From: JAKVJE01 sp047722305
Lineage (GTDB): Bacteria > Actinomycetota > Actinomycetes > Actinomycetales > Microbacteriaceae
Reading direction: 5' to 3'
Length of the DNA: 29,938 bases
Assembly (NCBI GenBank): GCA_047722305.1
Contig: JBDNYM010000025.1
Span: 1 to 29,938, forward strand
Part shown: positions 18,701 through 25,236 of the stretch, one piece after another
Position numbering within the stretch: position 1 is the first letter of the stretch
How the letters are laid out: each line of letters opens with the position of its first letter
The notes under the pieces: generated by a model
The model's input: the letters and a program-made list of their open reading frames with translations, nothing else
What the model was told of the DNA's origin: nothing
Databases searched by the model: none
Program-made: the position numbers and the translations under genes

Positions 18701-19386
18701 GCGATCAACACATGGGTGTGGAGCTGCGGGTCGCCGTCACGGGTCGACCAGTGGTCGAACGCGGCGGCCACCACCCCGTCCACCTTCTCCACGGCGACCC
18801 CGTTGGTGCCGACCCGGGTGCGGGCGAAGTCGCGTTCCAGCACCCGCATCGTGGACGCCATCGCGGCCTGGTGGGCGGCCGCCAGGTCGGCTTTCACATC
18901 CCGGTCCCCGAGCGCCCACAGTGCGGAGACCGATTTGGGCGGGTTGAACACGGTCTCGAACGCGGCCACCGGTGCTGCCTTCCCCTTCCGGGCCTCCTCC
19001 CGCTCGATGCGCTCCACCCCGGCCGCACGCTCCGCACCGGACACGTCCGATCCGAGCTCGGCGGCGATGCGGGCGATGACCCGGTCCTCGAGTGCGGTCG
19101 GCACCTTGAACGCACGGCCCAGCGGATCACCCGTCGACGGATGGGCACCCTCCTGGATCAGATGTTTGAACGCCTCCTCCGTCACCGGCGCCCCCTCCTC
19201 GAGTCCGAGCGTGCTCAGCCCCGAGCCCATCCACTGCGACGGCGACCCCGTCTCCAAGTAGTAGTTCCGGAACCGGTCCTTCAGGCTGCGCGCCGGCTTC
19301 TCCGCATCGGTGGACTGCATCTCCGTCGAGTTCTTGAAGTACGTCCACCGGTCCTGACCCGCCTGCACATTCCGCACCGTGATCAT
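15751..19386 (-). CDS. traA: MOBF (TrwC/TraA-type) relaxase-helicase, C-terminus replaced by IS sequence
   Basis: This protein nicks the transfer origin, stays covalently bound to the strand and unwinds it. The N-terminus has the MOBF signature: the paired tyrosines Y42-Y43 in RNYYLETG followed by SQWMGSGLSTLGL, then FNPPKSVSALWA, and the metal-binding histidines in HWSTRDGDPQLHTHVLIAN. The second half is a RecD/TraI-like helicase with Walker A GPAGAGKTTTL, VIVDEAGMSGTHAL, and a C-terminal VHRAQGRTVD...YVGMTRGREAN. The ATG is in an ATGA overlap with the zinc-finger gene. Of 1211 residues, the last 16 (from about 15805 down) are encoded by the IS30-family element, which supplies the stop. All catalytic parts are intact, so the protein is probably functional. 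Confidence 0.92.
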   Translation of the reverse strand: MITVRNVQAGQDRWTYFKNSTEMQSTDAEKPARSLKDRFRNYYLETGSPSQWMGSGLSTLGLEEGAPVTEEAFKHLIQEGAHPSTGDPLGRAFKVPTALEDRVIARIAAELGSDVSGAERAAGVERIEREEARKGKAAPVAAFETVFNPPKSVSALWALGDRDVKADLAAAHQAAMASTMRVLERDFARTRVGTNGVAVEKVDGVVAAAFDHWSTRDGDPQLHTHVLIANRVRTSRDGKWRTLDSRGTLMPGVVALSETYDAALRDELTARFGLRWRLQEVSARPEAFRAWRNQQHLGDTPAVQVQYALTELRADRKNLKWEIDGVPLGLINQWSKRVVALEEEKDKQVAAYRAEHGHDPSRATILKWRAAAALRTRKAKQHGESLAAMTRRWRREARHQVGDASRFVERILGRPHDPQTDLRHDDVFRPEDLEHLVEQTVGDLAQERSTWTRANVRATAERVLEPISFRTFEDREQVLAQVSDQVVAGAVPLTSRTGRVVPGRFTAADGDNEFEPAARDLYTARQTWNEEHELINAAARTDAPTATVLPAAPVPEGKHPLSADQRGAVEQIVSSGRGVDVLVGPAGAGKTTTLKELRRQWEAEHGEGYVIGLAPSAAAAQVLADELEIPTENTVKHLTDLEFGNKRAELHQGQLVIVDEAGMSGTHALARLNRQAQEAGAKLLLVGDQEQLAAVDAGGAFGMLTRRIPHPATLSTVHRFKAGWEATASIALRNGDTTAIDSYEQQGRIHFGGKTEQIEAALAAWKADTVAGKESLLLAAGGEDVITMNQAAQQWRAGRGELGELAGLIDHDQTAYVGDRIITRLNDRRLLVGDTWVRNGSQYTVTGHTKTGGLRVQDADGATGVLPAGYVRDHVELAYACTVHRAQGRTVDTTHLIVDATVTRGALYVGMTRGREANHAYVDTDPDDVLEGAAHNDQRSYVDVLRGVMANTSQKAAAHDTIVDELDRLTSIRQVAAEHESILSAANEEEFPPLLTECGFDVDTLRACPAWPTLLTTLRDGRATGRELTGPLTRIAGQDLTAAKDAAAVIAARIRKGQSPAHLVAGLIHPAGDVHLADPATVRALAEREHAIQVRAELILDTARQAGEKWAVDLGVPTPGREEQWRTSAVTIAAYRDKWQITSPGMPLGLSAASRAQRNDRAAAQVAEEYCATLNGRIQDPTTPNTVTPAPGQAAESSGRRNTSTTEVCVG
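15778..15805 (-). repeat. Right terminal inverted repeat of the IS30-family element
   Basis: This is the counterpart of 14321-14348. Codons of the truncated relaxase run through it. Confidence 0.75.
15806..15808. repeat. Right target-site duplication of the IS30-family element
   Basis: GCC, matching 14318-14320. Keeping a single copy restores the relaxase reading frame. Confidence 0.7.
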
Positions 19387-20117
19387 CGCGTCCCCTCACT
19401 GTTCTGGTTGGACCGTGCCCGGGCCGCGTGCACCCGGCACTTCGGGGAACAGAACCGGTGCCCCGCACGGTGCGCCGTGAACGGCTCCCCGCACCACGCA
19501 CACCGTGCGACCCTCGGCACACCGTGCGCCGCACGGTGCGACGGTGCGTCCCGCACTGTCCCAGACGACCGCCTGCCAGCGCACGCACCGTGCGCCTCCT
19601 CGGCAGCGTGCACACGCGCACGGTGCGCCGCACAGTACCGTTCGTTGCCATGCTCAGGGACGAAGCGTGCGCCGCACCTCGGCGCCGCACAGACACGCGC
19701 CGGCCGAGGCCGGCCCTGCCGCCGTGCACGGTCTCGCTCGTGCACGGCCGCAACGTCGCAAGCGTGCGAGCAGTACCACTGATCCCGACGCCCCGGGACG
19801 AACGCCGTCCCGCACTGCGAACAGGTCCTCGCCGGCGTCGCCGCCTCCCGAGTTGCCTGGGCTCGATGCGAGGCGACCCGGCACCCGGTAGAGCAGTACC
19901 GGTGCTGCTCGGTCTTGGGTGTGAACGTCTCCCCGCACCAGGCGCACTGCCGCGCCGAGAACATCGTCTGGTGCGCCCGCGCCGCCGCCAGGCGACGGCG
20001 GGCCTCCAGCTCGCACTCGTGCGAGCAGTAGCCCTCATGGTTCGTGTTGCGCCGGAACAGCCGGCCACAGATCGAGCACCGGTACTCCCAACGGCCATCT
20101 TTGATCTCATAACTCAT
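19383..20117 (-). CDS. Protein with five tandem zinc-finger-like modules, coupled to the relaxase
   Basis: The ATG at 20117 (MSYEIKDGRWEYR) is chosen because it directly precedes the first module; the frame is open for another 265 codons upstream, but that stretch crosses palindromes and repeats and looks non-coding. Of 244 residues, five modules of about 22-25 residues repeat the plan CxxCGxxF...(Y/F)CSxxC: CSICGRLF..YCSHEC, CAWCGETF..YCSTGC, CSQCGTAF..YCSHAC, CAAPRCGARF..YCAAHR (last Cys replaced), CAWCGEPF..FCSPKC. Arg-rich linkers join them. The ATGA overlap with the relaxase start implies joint expression. An auxiliary DNA-binding role at oriT or operon control is likely but inferred; I know no named family with this layout. 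Confidence 0.75.
   Translation of the reverse strand: MSYEIKDGRWEYRCSICGRLFRRNTNHEGYCSHECELEARRRLAAARAHQTMFSARQCAWCGETFTPKTEQHRYCSTGCRVASHRAQATREAATPARTCSQCGTAFVPGRRDQWYCSHACDVAAVHERDRARRQGRPRPARVCAAPRCGARFVPEHGNERYCAAHRARVHAAEEAHGACAGRRSSGTVRDAPSHRAAHGVPRVARCAWCGEPFTAHRAGHRFCSPKCRVHAARARSNQNSEGTR
19464..19624. repeat. Cluster of six ACCGTGCG/CGCACGGT octamers inside the zinc-finger gene
   Basis: Copies are at 19464, 19502, 19521, 19530, 19587 and 19617. Those at 19521 and 19530 form a perfect 17-base inverted repeat with one central base. Four more copies lie at 7572, 7584, 7629 and 7809 in the 5' part of the helicase gene, and two at 20795 and 20831. Confidence 0.5.
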
Positions 20118-20165
20118 GCCCCAGAGAACGTGGGGCTGCGCGCAAAGTGTTACGTGGATTGTCGC

Positions 20166-20201
20166 CCTCGTGAGAAACCCGGATCGGGTTTCGTAACGAG
20201 G
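20166..20201. repeat. Long interrupted inverted repeat, candidate oriT or operator
   Basis: The outer arms CCTCGT/ACGAGG and inner arms GAAACCCG/CGGGTTTC surround the loop GAT. It lies about 50 bases upstream of the zinc-finger gene. Ten bases on, AATGCCAGAC (20212-20221) repeats the end of the 32-bp direct repeat found further upstream. Confidence 0.6.
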
Positions 20202-20228
20202 ACGACCCGGTAATGCCAGACGTGTACG

Positions 20229-20350
20229 CCCTTTCTCTTCCGCTTTTCTGTTCTGTCCGCGCCGTCGCCGGCGCGGCTCCTCTCTCTTCCTCCTGCTCCC
20301 CTGTTCTCTTCTCTCCCGCTCCGCCTGCCGTCTGGTCTGCTTCCCTCTCT
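20229..20350 (+). other. Pyrimidine-rich tract
   Basis: About 120 bases are almost all C and T on the plus strand apart from a central hairpin, so a transcript of the relaxase operon starting upstream would be purine-rich here. No gene is seen. Confidence 0.5.
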
Positions 20351-20649
20351 GCCCGGCGGCATCTCTCCTACCTGCTGGCGGCAGCTGCTGCTCTGAGACA
20401 GACCAGAGCCCAGCACGCAGGGGGGTCCCGGCAAGGCAATGGGATGTGAAGATGGGGCGCGGCGACGGTCCGAAAGCAGTGGTCTGCCCCCCGGTCCGGG
20501 GGCGAGAGTCCACGGCCAAGAAGTGGCCGAACAGGTATCGTCTCCAGCCGTGCATGACGTGGCCATGCTCCAGGGGATGGCGGGACGGCGTCGGAGAGCA
20601 TCCAACCGTTCCGGCCCCTAGCACCACCGTTCTGAAAGGGCCGCTCCCA

Positions 20650-20681
20650 AATCTCCGCGCTGGGAGTGTGCAATGCCAGAC
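20650..20681 (+). repeat. 32-bp direct repeat, copy 1
   Basis: Identical over 32 bases to 20868-20899. It contains CTCCGCGCTGGGAG and ends GTGCAATGCCAGAC. Copy 1 is preceded by CTCCCA, which can also pair with its TGGGAG. Confidence 0.85.
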
Positions 20682-20820
20682 TGCACGCGCCACCGTGTGG
20701 CCACCAGCAGTCGCCCGGCGTGTGCACAGCCTGGCGGGGAACATCCCCTTGTGCACGCTCCCACGGTCGCGGGAGGAAGCCATTTCAGAATCGACGCACG
20801 GTTCTCGCATTCCCCAGCCT

Positions 20821-20837
20821 GCACGGTGAGACCGTGC
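20821..20837. repeat. Perfect hairpin GCACGGT-GAG-ACCGTGC
   Basis: A 7-bp stem with a 3-base loop, between the two copies of the 32-bp repeat. It shares the ACCGTGC core of the octamer clusters. Confidence 0.6.
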
Positions 20838-20867
20838 GCACGGGGAAGACTGGCTGGATCCCGTTCG

Positions 20868-20899
20868 AATCTCCGCGCTGGGAGTGTGCAATGCCAGAC
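20868..20899 (+). repeat. 32-bp direct repeat, copy 2
   Basis: Identical to 20650-20681, 218 bases apart. The final ten bases also occur at 20212-20221. Confidence 0.85.
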
Positions 20900-21245
20900 C
20901 GGCGTCTTGCACACGGGGTGCAGCGGTGAGCCGCCCCCCACCCCGGCTGAGCAGAACGGGACGGTTATCAGGGCAAGATGGTGTGGTTTATCTCCGCGGG
21001 TGCAGGGAGGCTGCGTGCCATCGCCCCCACCGGCGGTCACCCCCGCGCACGCGGAGTAGTGTCTACTGCTTGGCTCATCTGGAACAACCTGACGTGCCAC
21101 CCTCGCATGACGCGTCGTGGGGTGCGATGCGGCCCAGAGGGCCTCGGCGCGTGAGCGCCGCGGGATGCTCGGGACGTGAGTCGGTAAGAGTGCAGGCCCC
21201 GGGGCCGGCTGGTAATCCCGGTGCCTGGTCGCTGGGACGCGAGGT

Positions 21246-22541
21246 TCAGTTGGCCTGGACTGTGGCGAGTTCGGCCCAGTGCGTGGTGCCACGGTTGGAG
21301 AGCAGATCGCGTTTCATCTGCCAGTCCGGCGGTGCAGCCATCCCGGCGAGACCGAGCCCGATGGCGTCTCGGCCGGTAGCGGCGTTGATGCGGTCGAGGA
21401 TGTGCCCGATCTGCGCATGGCGGGGGTCGTGGCCGAAGCCGGGGAGCATGGGCTGCATTCCGGCGGGGACGAGTCCGCCCAGGCTGATGCCGGCGCGCAC
21501 GTAGCGTTTCCCTGGGATGAGGCGGGGCTGGATGAGGCGCAGGGCGGTGCGCAGCACGGTGACGGGGTCGCTGGTGGGATCGGCGAGGGTAGTGGCGTCG
21601 GCGATCTCGTGCGCGGGCTGCACGTACCAGCTGGTGGCCGCGAACGCCCACAGGGTGGTGGCGGCTGAGCGCTGGGCTCGGAGCCGCCGAGTGACGTTCT
21701 GGGCATAGATGCTGAGCACCTGGTGCATCTCCGTCGCCGAAGTGACGGGTGTGGAGAACGACCGGGAGTACATCACCTGCTCTTTGCGGTCGGCGTCGCG
21801 GTCGCCGATCTCGATACAGGGGGTGCCGTTGAGCTCGAGGACGGTGCGGGCCAGGTTCACGTTGAATCGTTTGCGGATCTGTTTGAGGTCGGCGTCGCGC
21901 AGCTGCCTGGCGGTGGTGACCCGCAGGGCGGCGAGATGGTCGGTGATACGCCGCCCGACGCCCCAGAGGTCGCCGACTGGGGTGGCCTCGAGGATCGCGT
22001 CGAGCTGCGCCGCCGTGTACAGGTCGGTGGAGGCGACGCCGCCGAGTTCGGGAGTGTGCTTGGCCCCATGGGAGGCGAGCTTGGCGAGGGTGCGAGTGGG
22101 GGCGATCCCGACGGAGACAGGGATGCCGAGGTCGTGGTGAATGCGTGCCCGGATGGAGCGGGCTGCGTCAACCAGGCTTCTCCGGGTGCCGGCCAGGTGC
22201 AGGAAGGCCTCATCAATGCTGTAGACGTCGACGCAGGGGGTGTATTCGCGCAGGATCTCCATGATCCGCGCGGAGATGGACCCGTAGAGCTCGTAGTTGC
22301 TGCTCTTGGCGATGACGCCGTGCCGGTCGGCCCAGGTGGCGATCTTGAACCACGGGGTGCCCATCGGGATGCCGAGGGCTTTGGCCTCGGTGGAGCGGGC
22401 GACGACGCACCCGTCGTTGTTGGACAGCACCACGATGGGACGGCCGACCAGGTCGGGGTGGAACACCCGCTCGCACGCGGCGAAGCAGGAGTCCACGTCG
22501 ACGAGCAGGATGCGATTCAGCTGCGCATGTGATGCAAGCAC
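21246..22541 (-). CDS. umuC: UmuC-type translesion DNA polymerase (Y family)
   Basis: The catalytic subunit of polymerase V-like lesion bypass. The N-terminus ILLVDVDSCFAACERVFHPDL with PIVVLSNNDGCVVARS is the UmuC palm/fingers signature, and YSIDEAFLHLAG carries the second catalytic acidic pair. LGGVASTD...VGDLWGVGRR is the helix-hairpin-helix thumb region, and SRSFSTPVT begins the little-finger domain. At 431 residues it is full length. The GTG start at 22541 overlaps the umuD stop by 25 bases, so the two form one operon controlled by the SOS box upstream of umuD. Plasmid-borne umuDC is well known to raise damage tolerance and mutation in the host. Confidence 0.92.
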   Translation of the reverse strand: MLASHAQLNRILLVDVDSCFAACERVFHPDLVGRPIVVLSNNDGCVVARSTEAKALGIPMGTPWFKIATWADRHGVIAKSSNYELYGSISARIMEILREYTPCVDVYSIDEAFLHLAGTRRSLVDAARSIRARIHHDLGIPVSVGIAPTRTLAKLASHGAKHTPELGGVASTDLYTAAQLDAILEATPVGDLWGVGRRITDHLAALRVTTARQLRDADLKQIRKRFNVNLARTVLELNGTPCIEIGDRDADRKEQVMYSRSFSTPVTSATEMHQVLSIYAQNVTRRLRAQRSAATTLWAFAATSWYVQPAHEIADATTLADPTSDPVTVLRTALRLIQPRLIPGKRYVRAGISLGGLVPAGMQPMLPGFGHDPRHAQIGHILDRINAATGRDAIGLGLAGMAAPPDWQMKRDLLSNRGTTHWAELATVQAN

Positions 22542-22903
22542 GTGGTCACCACTCCCCAGATCGACAGCTCGGTGGGATGCAGGACCGGGTAGGCGGGGTT
22601 CTCGGGGTGCAGCTCGGGGCCGGTGCCGGTGAGGCGGAGGCGCTTCACGGTCATCTCCCCGTCGATGACGGCGATGACGACGTCCCCGTCGAGCGGGTCG
22701 AGGGACCGGTCGACGACGAGCTCATCCCCGTCGGAGATCCCGGCGCCGATCATCGAGTCGCCGGCAACTCGCACGACGAACGTGGCCGCCCGGTTGCGGA
22801 TCAGGTGTTCGGAGAGATCAATGTCGCCGTCGAAGTAGTCCTGCGCCGGCGAGGGCCAGCCAGCGGGCACGAGGTCCGTGGCGATCGGCACGGGGCGCAG
22901 CAC
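22517..22903 (-). CDS. umuD: UmuD-like S24 self-cleaving peptidase, partner of UmuC
   Basis: The S24 catalytic serine is in VAGDSMIGAGISDGDELVVDRS and the lysine in EMTVKRLRL. The frame is open further upstream, but it runs through the SOS box at 22941-22956, so a start downstream is required. GTG at 22903 gives 128 residues, close to the usual 130-140 of UmuD; no strong Shine-Dalgarno is seen, so a leaderless or weak start is possible. RecA-stimulated self-cleavage would remove a short N-terminal arm and activate the polymerase. A likely cleavage site cannot be fixed with confidence. Confidence 0.85.
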   Translation of the reverse strand: MLRPVPIATDLVPAGWPSPAQDYFDGDIDLSEHLIRNRAATFVVRVAGDSMIGAGISDGDELVVDRSLDPLDGDVVIAVIDGEMTVKRLRLTGTGPELHPENPAYPVLHPTELSIWGVVTTCLHHMRS

Positions 22904-22940
22904 AGTGAGCTGCGCGACGGGCCGTATCTGACTGATCTCC

Positions 22941-22956
22941 TCGAACACATGTTCGA
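22941..22956 (-). promoter_or_regulatory. Perfect SOS box (LexA operator) of umuDC
   Basis: TCGAACACATGTTCGA is an exact 16-base palindrome with the GAAC-N4-GTTC core of actinobacterial and Bacillus LexA sites. It lies 38 bases before the umuD start and inside the 80-base gap to the recombinase gene, as expected for a damage-inducible operon. Confidence 0.92.
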
Positions 22957-22985
22957 TTGTGCCGTGCCCCTCCGACACGGCGCAA

Positions 22986-23612
22986 CTACGGCCGCGTGTC
23001 CCCGTGCAGGCTGGAGAGCTCGCCGCCGCATGAGGGCTTCTCCCCCGCCCGCTGGTCGTTGCCCGCATCGAGTTTGACGAGGGTCCGAGCAATGGTGGAC
23101 TTGCTGACGCCGAGTTCCGCGGCGATTTGCACGATGGTCTCGCCCTGCTCGCGCAGTTCGGCCGCAGCAGCGAGGCGCGCTGGCGTCATAACGCTGGGGC
23201 GCCCGCCGACGCGCCCTCGGGCGCGGGCGCGATCCAGGCCCTGACGAGTGCCTTCCCGTCGAGCGTTCGTGTTCAAACGGGCCAGTACGGCGGCGAAGCT
23301 GAACAGGGCACGGCCCTGTGGGGTGGTGGTGTCGATATCCGGCTCTGTCAGGCTCCGCAGATCGGCACCGCGACGGGAGAGGTCGTTGATGATGTCGACA
23401 GCCATCTTTTCGCCGACAGCAAGCCGGTCGAGGCGATAGACCAAGAGTGTGTCGCCGGCGCTCAGTGCGTCGAGGCACTTTGCCCAGGCTGGGCGGTCGG
23501 AGACTCGGGCTGATACGCCCGAGTCTGTGAACACTTGCTCGGCGCCGGCTGCAGCCAGGGCCTCCAGCTGAGCCTGCGCACCTCCTGCCCGGGCGTAGCC
23601 GATGACGCTCAC
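22986..23612 (-). CDS. Serine recombinase (resolvase/invertase family) lacking the catalytic serine
   Basis: GTG at 23612 starts VSVIGYARAGG; the stop of the Fic gene overlaps it by four bases. The 208-residue layout is that of small resolvases: N-terminal catalytic domain, DRPAW, LVYRLDRLAVG (the RLDR arginines), the long E helix, then a Hin-like helix-turn-helix (IVQIAAELGVSKSTIARTL). In active members the N-terminus reads YARVSTxxQ, the S being the nucleophile; here it is YARAGGAQAQLEAL, with Gly in place of Ser and about three residues missing. It could be inactive as a recombinase and kept as a DNA-binding regulator, or rely on an unusual nucleophile. Coupling to fic suggests it was part of that operon. 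Confidence 0.8.
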   Translation of the reverse strand: MSVIGYARAGGAQAQLEALAAAGAEQVFTDSGVSARVSDRPAWAKCLDALSAGDTLLVYRLDRLAVGEKMAVDIINDLSRRGADLRSLTEPDIDTTTPQGRALFSFAAVLARLNTNARREGTRQGLDRARARGRVGGRPSVMTPARLAAAAELREQGETIVQIAAELGVSKSTIARTLVKLDAGNDQRAGEKPSCGGELSSLHGDTRP

Positions 23613-23902
23613 ATCCTCATCCCCCGTCGGGGATGGTCCGGATTCGGGAAGGAGAGCCGGGCTCGCTCCGCGGCACGCCATTGGTCATTCCGTTCCTGCG
23701 CGGGAGCGGCCGCCGTGACGATGCGGTCGAACATGTCGCGCAGCGGAGAGAAGTCCCGATCCTCCATGGCGGCACGGCTGGCCCGATCGTTGACGGTACC
23801 GGCGACGGTGCGCCAGTCGAGCTGCCAGCCGGCGTCGCGGGCAATCCGGTTCCAGAACACCCGTTGTGTGCGACCGTTCCCCTCGCGGAACGGGTGGATG
23901 TA
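23609..23902 (-). pseudogene. fic: 3' half of a split Fic toxin gene
   Basis: In frame from 23902 down, the sequence reads YIHPFREGNGRTQRVFW and onward to the stop at 23609: the Fic active-site loop HxFx(D/E)GNGRxxR with its catalytic His, then the typical ARDAGWQLDW. Ahead of YIHP the open frame continues, but it is unlike any Fic protein and lies in the inserted element. The missing 5' half is at 28308-28712 on the same strand. Joining AAT (28308-28310) to TAC (23900-23902) gives a continuous Fic of 232 residues. Confidence 0.85.
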
Positions 23903-24104
23903 GGAGCGAGAACTTTTCGATCTGATGCAACATCCCGTGGTCCCGTGTGTTTCCGGGCTTCCGTGGTGCCAAGATCGCGTCCGTTTGCAAGCGTAGCGGT
24001 GGAACGAGGCTCGCCGATCTCTTCGCGTGGCGTACAGCCGCACAGTTCCGGGCTGTTTCCCGAGTGCGTGATCCGCGTCGTGAGCCATGTCATCAATCAT
24101 AGCG

Positions 24105-24119
24105 TTGCATTAGATGCAA
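24105..24119. promoter_or_regulatory. TTGCAT-TAG-ATGCAA palindrome before the recombinase operon
   Basis: A 6-bp perfect inverted repeat with a 3-base centre, 10 bases before the GTG start of the tyrosine recombinase. It is a candidate operator for the XRE protein of the same operon. ATGCAA occurs again near the left end of the element (23925-23930). Confidence 0.5.
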
Positions 24120-24129
24120 TAATGATGGG

Positions 24130-25236
24130 GTGAGTGAGGATGCTGAGGTGTTGCTGCTTCGACAGCCAGGCGTCGTGCCGTTGCACGAGGACGCAGCCGT
24201 GTTCAGCGGAATGCTCGATGGGTTCTCCCGTCAGCAGCTGAGTCGCGGTCTGGCCAAGGAGACGATCCAGATGCGCCGCTGGCAGGTGGAGCGGCTTCAG
24301 CGGTTCGCGGGGTCGTATCCGTGGGAGTGGTTGCCGGGTGATGTCGAGGACTTCACGACGAACCTGTTCAGCGACCCGAAGCCGTTGGCGCGTTCGACGG
24401 TGCGGATCTATCACCTGACGTTGCGCGCGTTTTGCGACTTCATCACCGACCAACGGTATGGGTGGGTGGCAGAGTGTCGGTCTCGGTTCGGGTCGGTGCC
24501 GACGCAGGTGTGCTTCGAGTGGAACACGGTCGCGCACACCGTCGATTTCGAGGGCACACCGGGTCGGCGTCCACTGGATTACGACGAACTGGATGCGCTG
24601 TTCACCGTCGCGGACGCCCGCGTGGAGACGCTGCGGCAGCAGGGCCGCAAGGGCGCGCTGGCCGCGCTCCGGGATGCCCAGTTGCTCAAGACGACCTACG
24701 CGTGGGGGCTGCGCCGCCGCGAGGCACTGGGCCTGGATGTGGTCGATCTGCGCACGAACGCGAAGACACCACAATGGGGCCGGTCCGGGCTACTGCACGT
24801 GCGGCACGGGAAGTCCTCGAAAGGATCGATCCCCAAGCGCCGCTCGGTGTTGTCACTGCCGGAGTTCGAGTGGGCGATCGACGGGCTGCGCGTCTACATC
24901 GAACAGGTCCGGGAGAAGTTCAACCCTGGGAATCATCCGGGGTTGTGGCCGACCGAGCGCGGAACCCGCGTCGGTGACCGCTACCTCGACCGCCGGTTCG
25001 CGCAGCTGCGCGACGAGGCCGGACTGCCGAGCGAGCTGACCCTGCACAGCCTGCGCCACTCCTACGTGACGCACCTGATCGAGCTGGGCTACGCCGAACA
25101 GTTCGTTCAGACCCAAGTCGGCCACGCCTACGCCTCGACGACAGCGATCTACACCTCGGTGACCGATGACTACCGCAACCGCGTCCTGGCGGCGGCGATC
25201 GATAAGTTCTATTTCCCGGAAGGAAGCACGCGATGA
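24130..25236 (+). CDS. Tyrosine recombinase of the inserted element
   Basis: The GTG at 24130 follows GGGG and the small palindrome. Of 368 residues, the first 115 form the SAM-like core-binding domain (QQLSRGLAKETIQMRRWQVERLQRF). The catalytic domain has all family residues: R195 in GLRRRE, K228 in HGK, H306 and R309 in HSLRHS, H332 in QVGHA and the nucleophile Y341 in AIYTSV. It would cut and join the element ends. Its stop overlaps the next start by four bases (ATGA). It looks complete and active. Confidence 0.92.
   Translation: MSEDAEVLLLRQPGVVPLHEDAAVFSGMLDGFSRQQLSRGLAKETIQMRRWQVERLQRFAGSYPWEWLPGDVEDFTTNLFSDPKPLARSTVRIYHLTLRAFCDFITDQRYGWVAECRSRFGSVPTQVCFEWNTVAHTVDFEGTPGRRPLDYDELDALFTVADARVETLRQQGRKGALAALRDAQLLKTTYAWGLRRREALGLDVVDLRTNAKTPQWGRSGLLHVRHGKSSKGSIPKRRSVLSLPEFEWAIDGLRVYIEQVREKFNPGNHPGLWPTERGTRVGDRYLDRRFAQLRDEAGLPSELTLHSLRHSYVTHLIELGYAEQFVQTQVGHAYASTTAIYTSVTDDYRNRVLAAAIDKFYFPEGSTR

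Larger units (their letters stand above)
20118..21245. other. 1.1-kb non-coding region rich in palindromes and repeats; oriT or regulatory candidate
   Basis: No frame here looks like a protein. The region lies directly upstream of the zinc-finger/relaxase operon and downstream of umuC. Besides the features listed separately it has a CCGCGCC/GGCGCGG hairpin (20257-20276), GCCCCC/GGGGGC at about 20486-20502, GGGGA/TCCCC between two GTGCAC palindromes (about 20721-20757), AGTAG/CTACT (21055-21067) and the palindrome GGCCCCGGGGCC (21195-21206), which could end umuC transcription. Confidence 0.5.

Noticed and set aside
20650..20899. CRISPR-like repeats
   Set aside because: Only two copies 218 bases apart, with no regular spacer and no cas genes.
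20118..20912. N-terminal extension of the zinc-finger protein (to 509 residues)
   Set aside because: The extension crosses a long palindrome, the pyrimidine tract and a direct repeat; composition is Arg/Glu low complexity and the natural ATG precedes the first finger.
22904..23092. UmuD start at 23092
   Set aside because: The extension passes through the SOS box and into the recombinase gene; no UmuD similarity there.
23896..23901. GATGTA at the left fic junction, the same as the Tn554 attachment core as I recall it
   Set aside because: A six-base match may be chance, the fic codons YIHP explain it, and the other junction does not have it.
23903..24100. N-terminal part of the 163-codon frame that contains the Fic motif
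   Set aside because: Its translation is unlike Fic proteins and lies in the inserted element; it is open only by chance.
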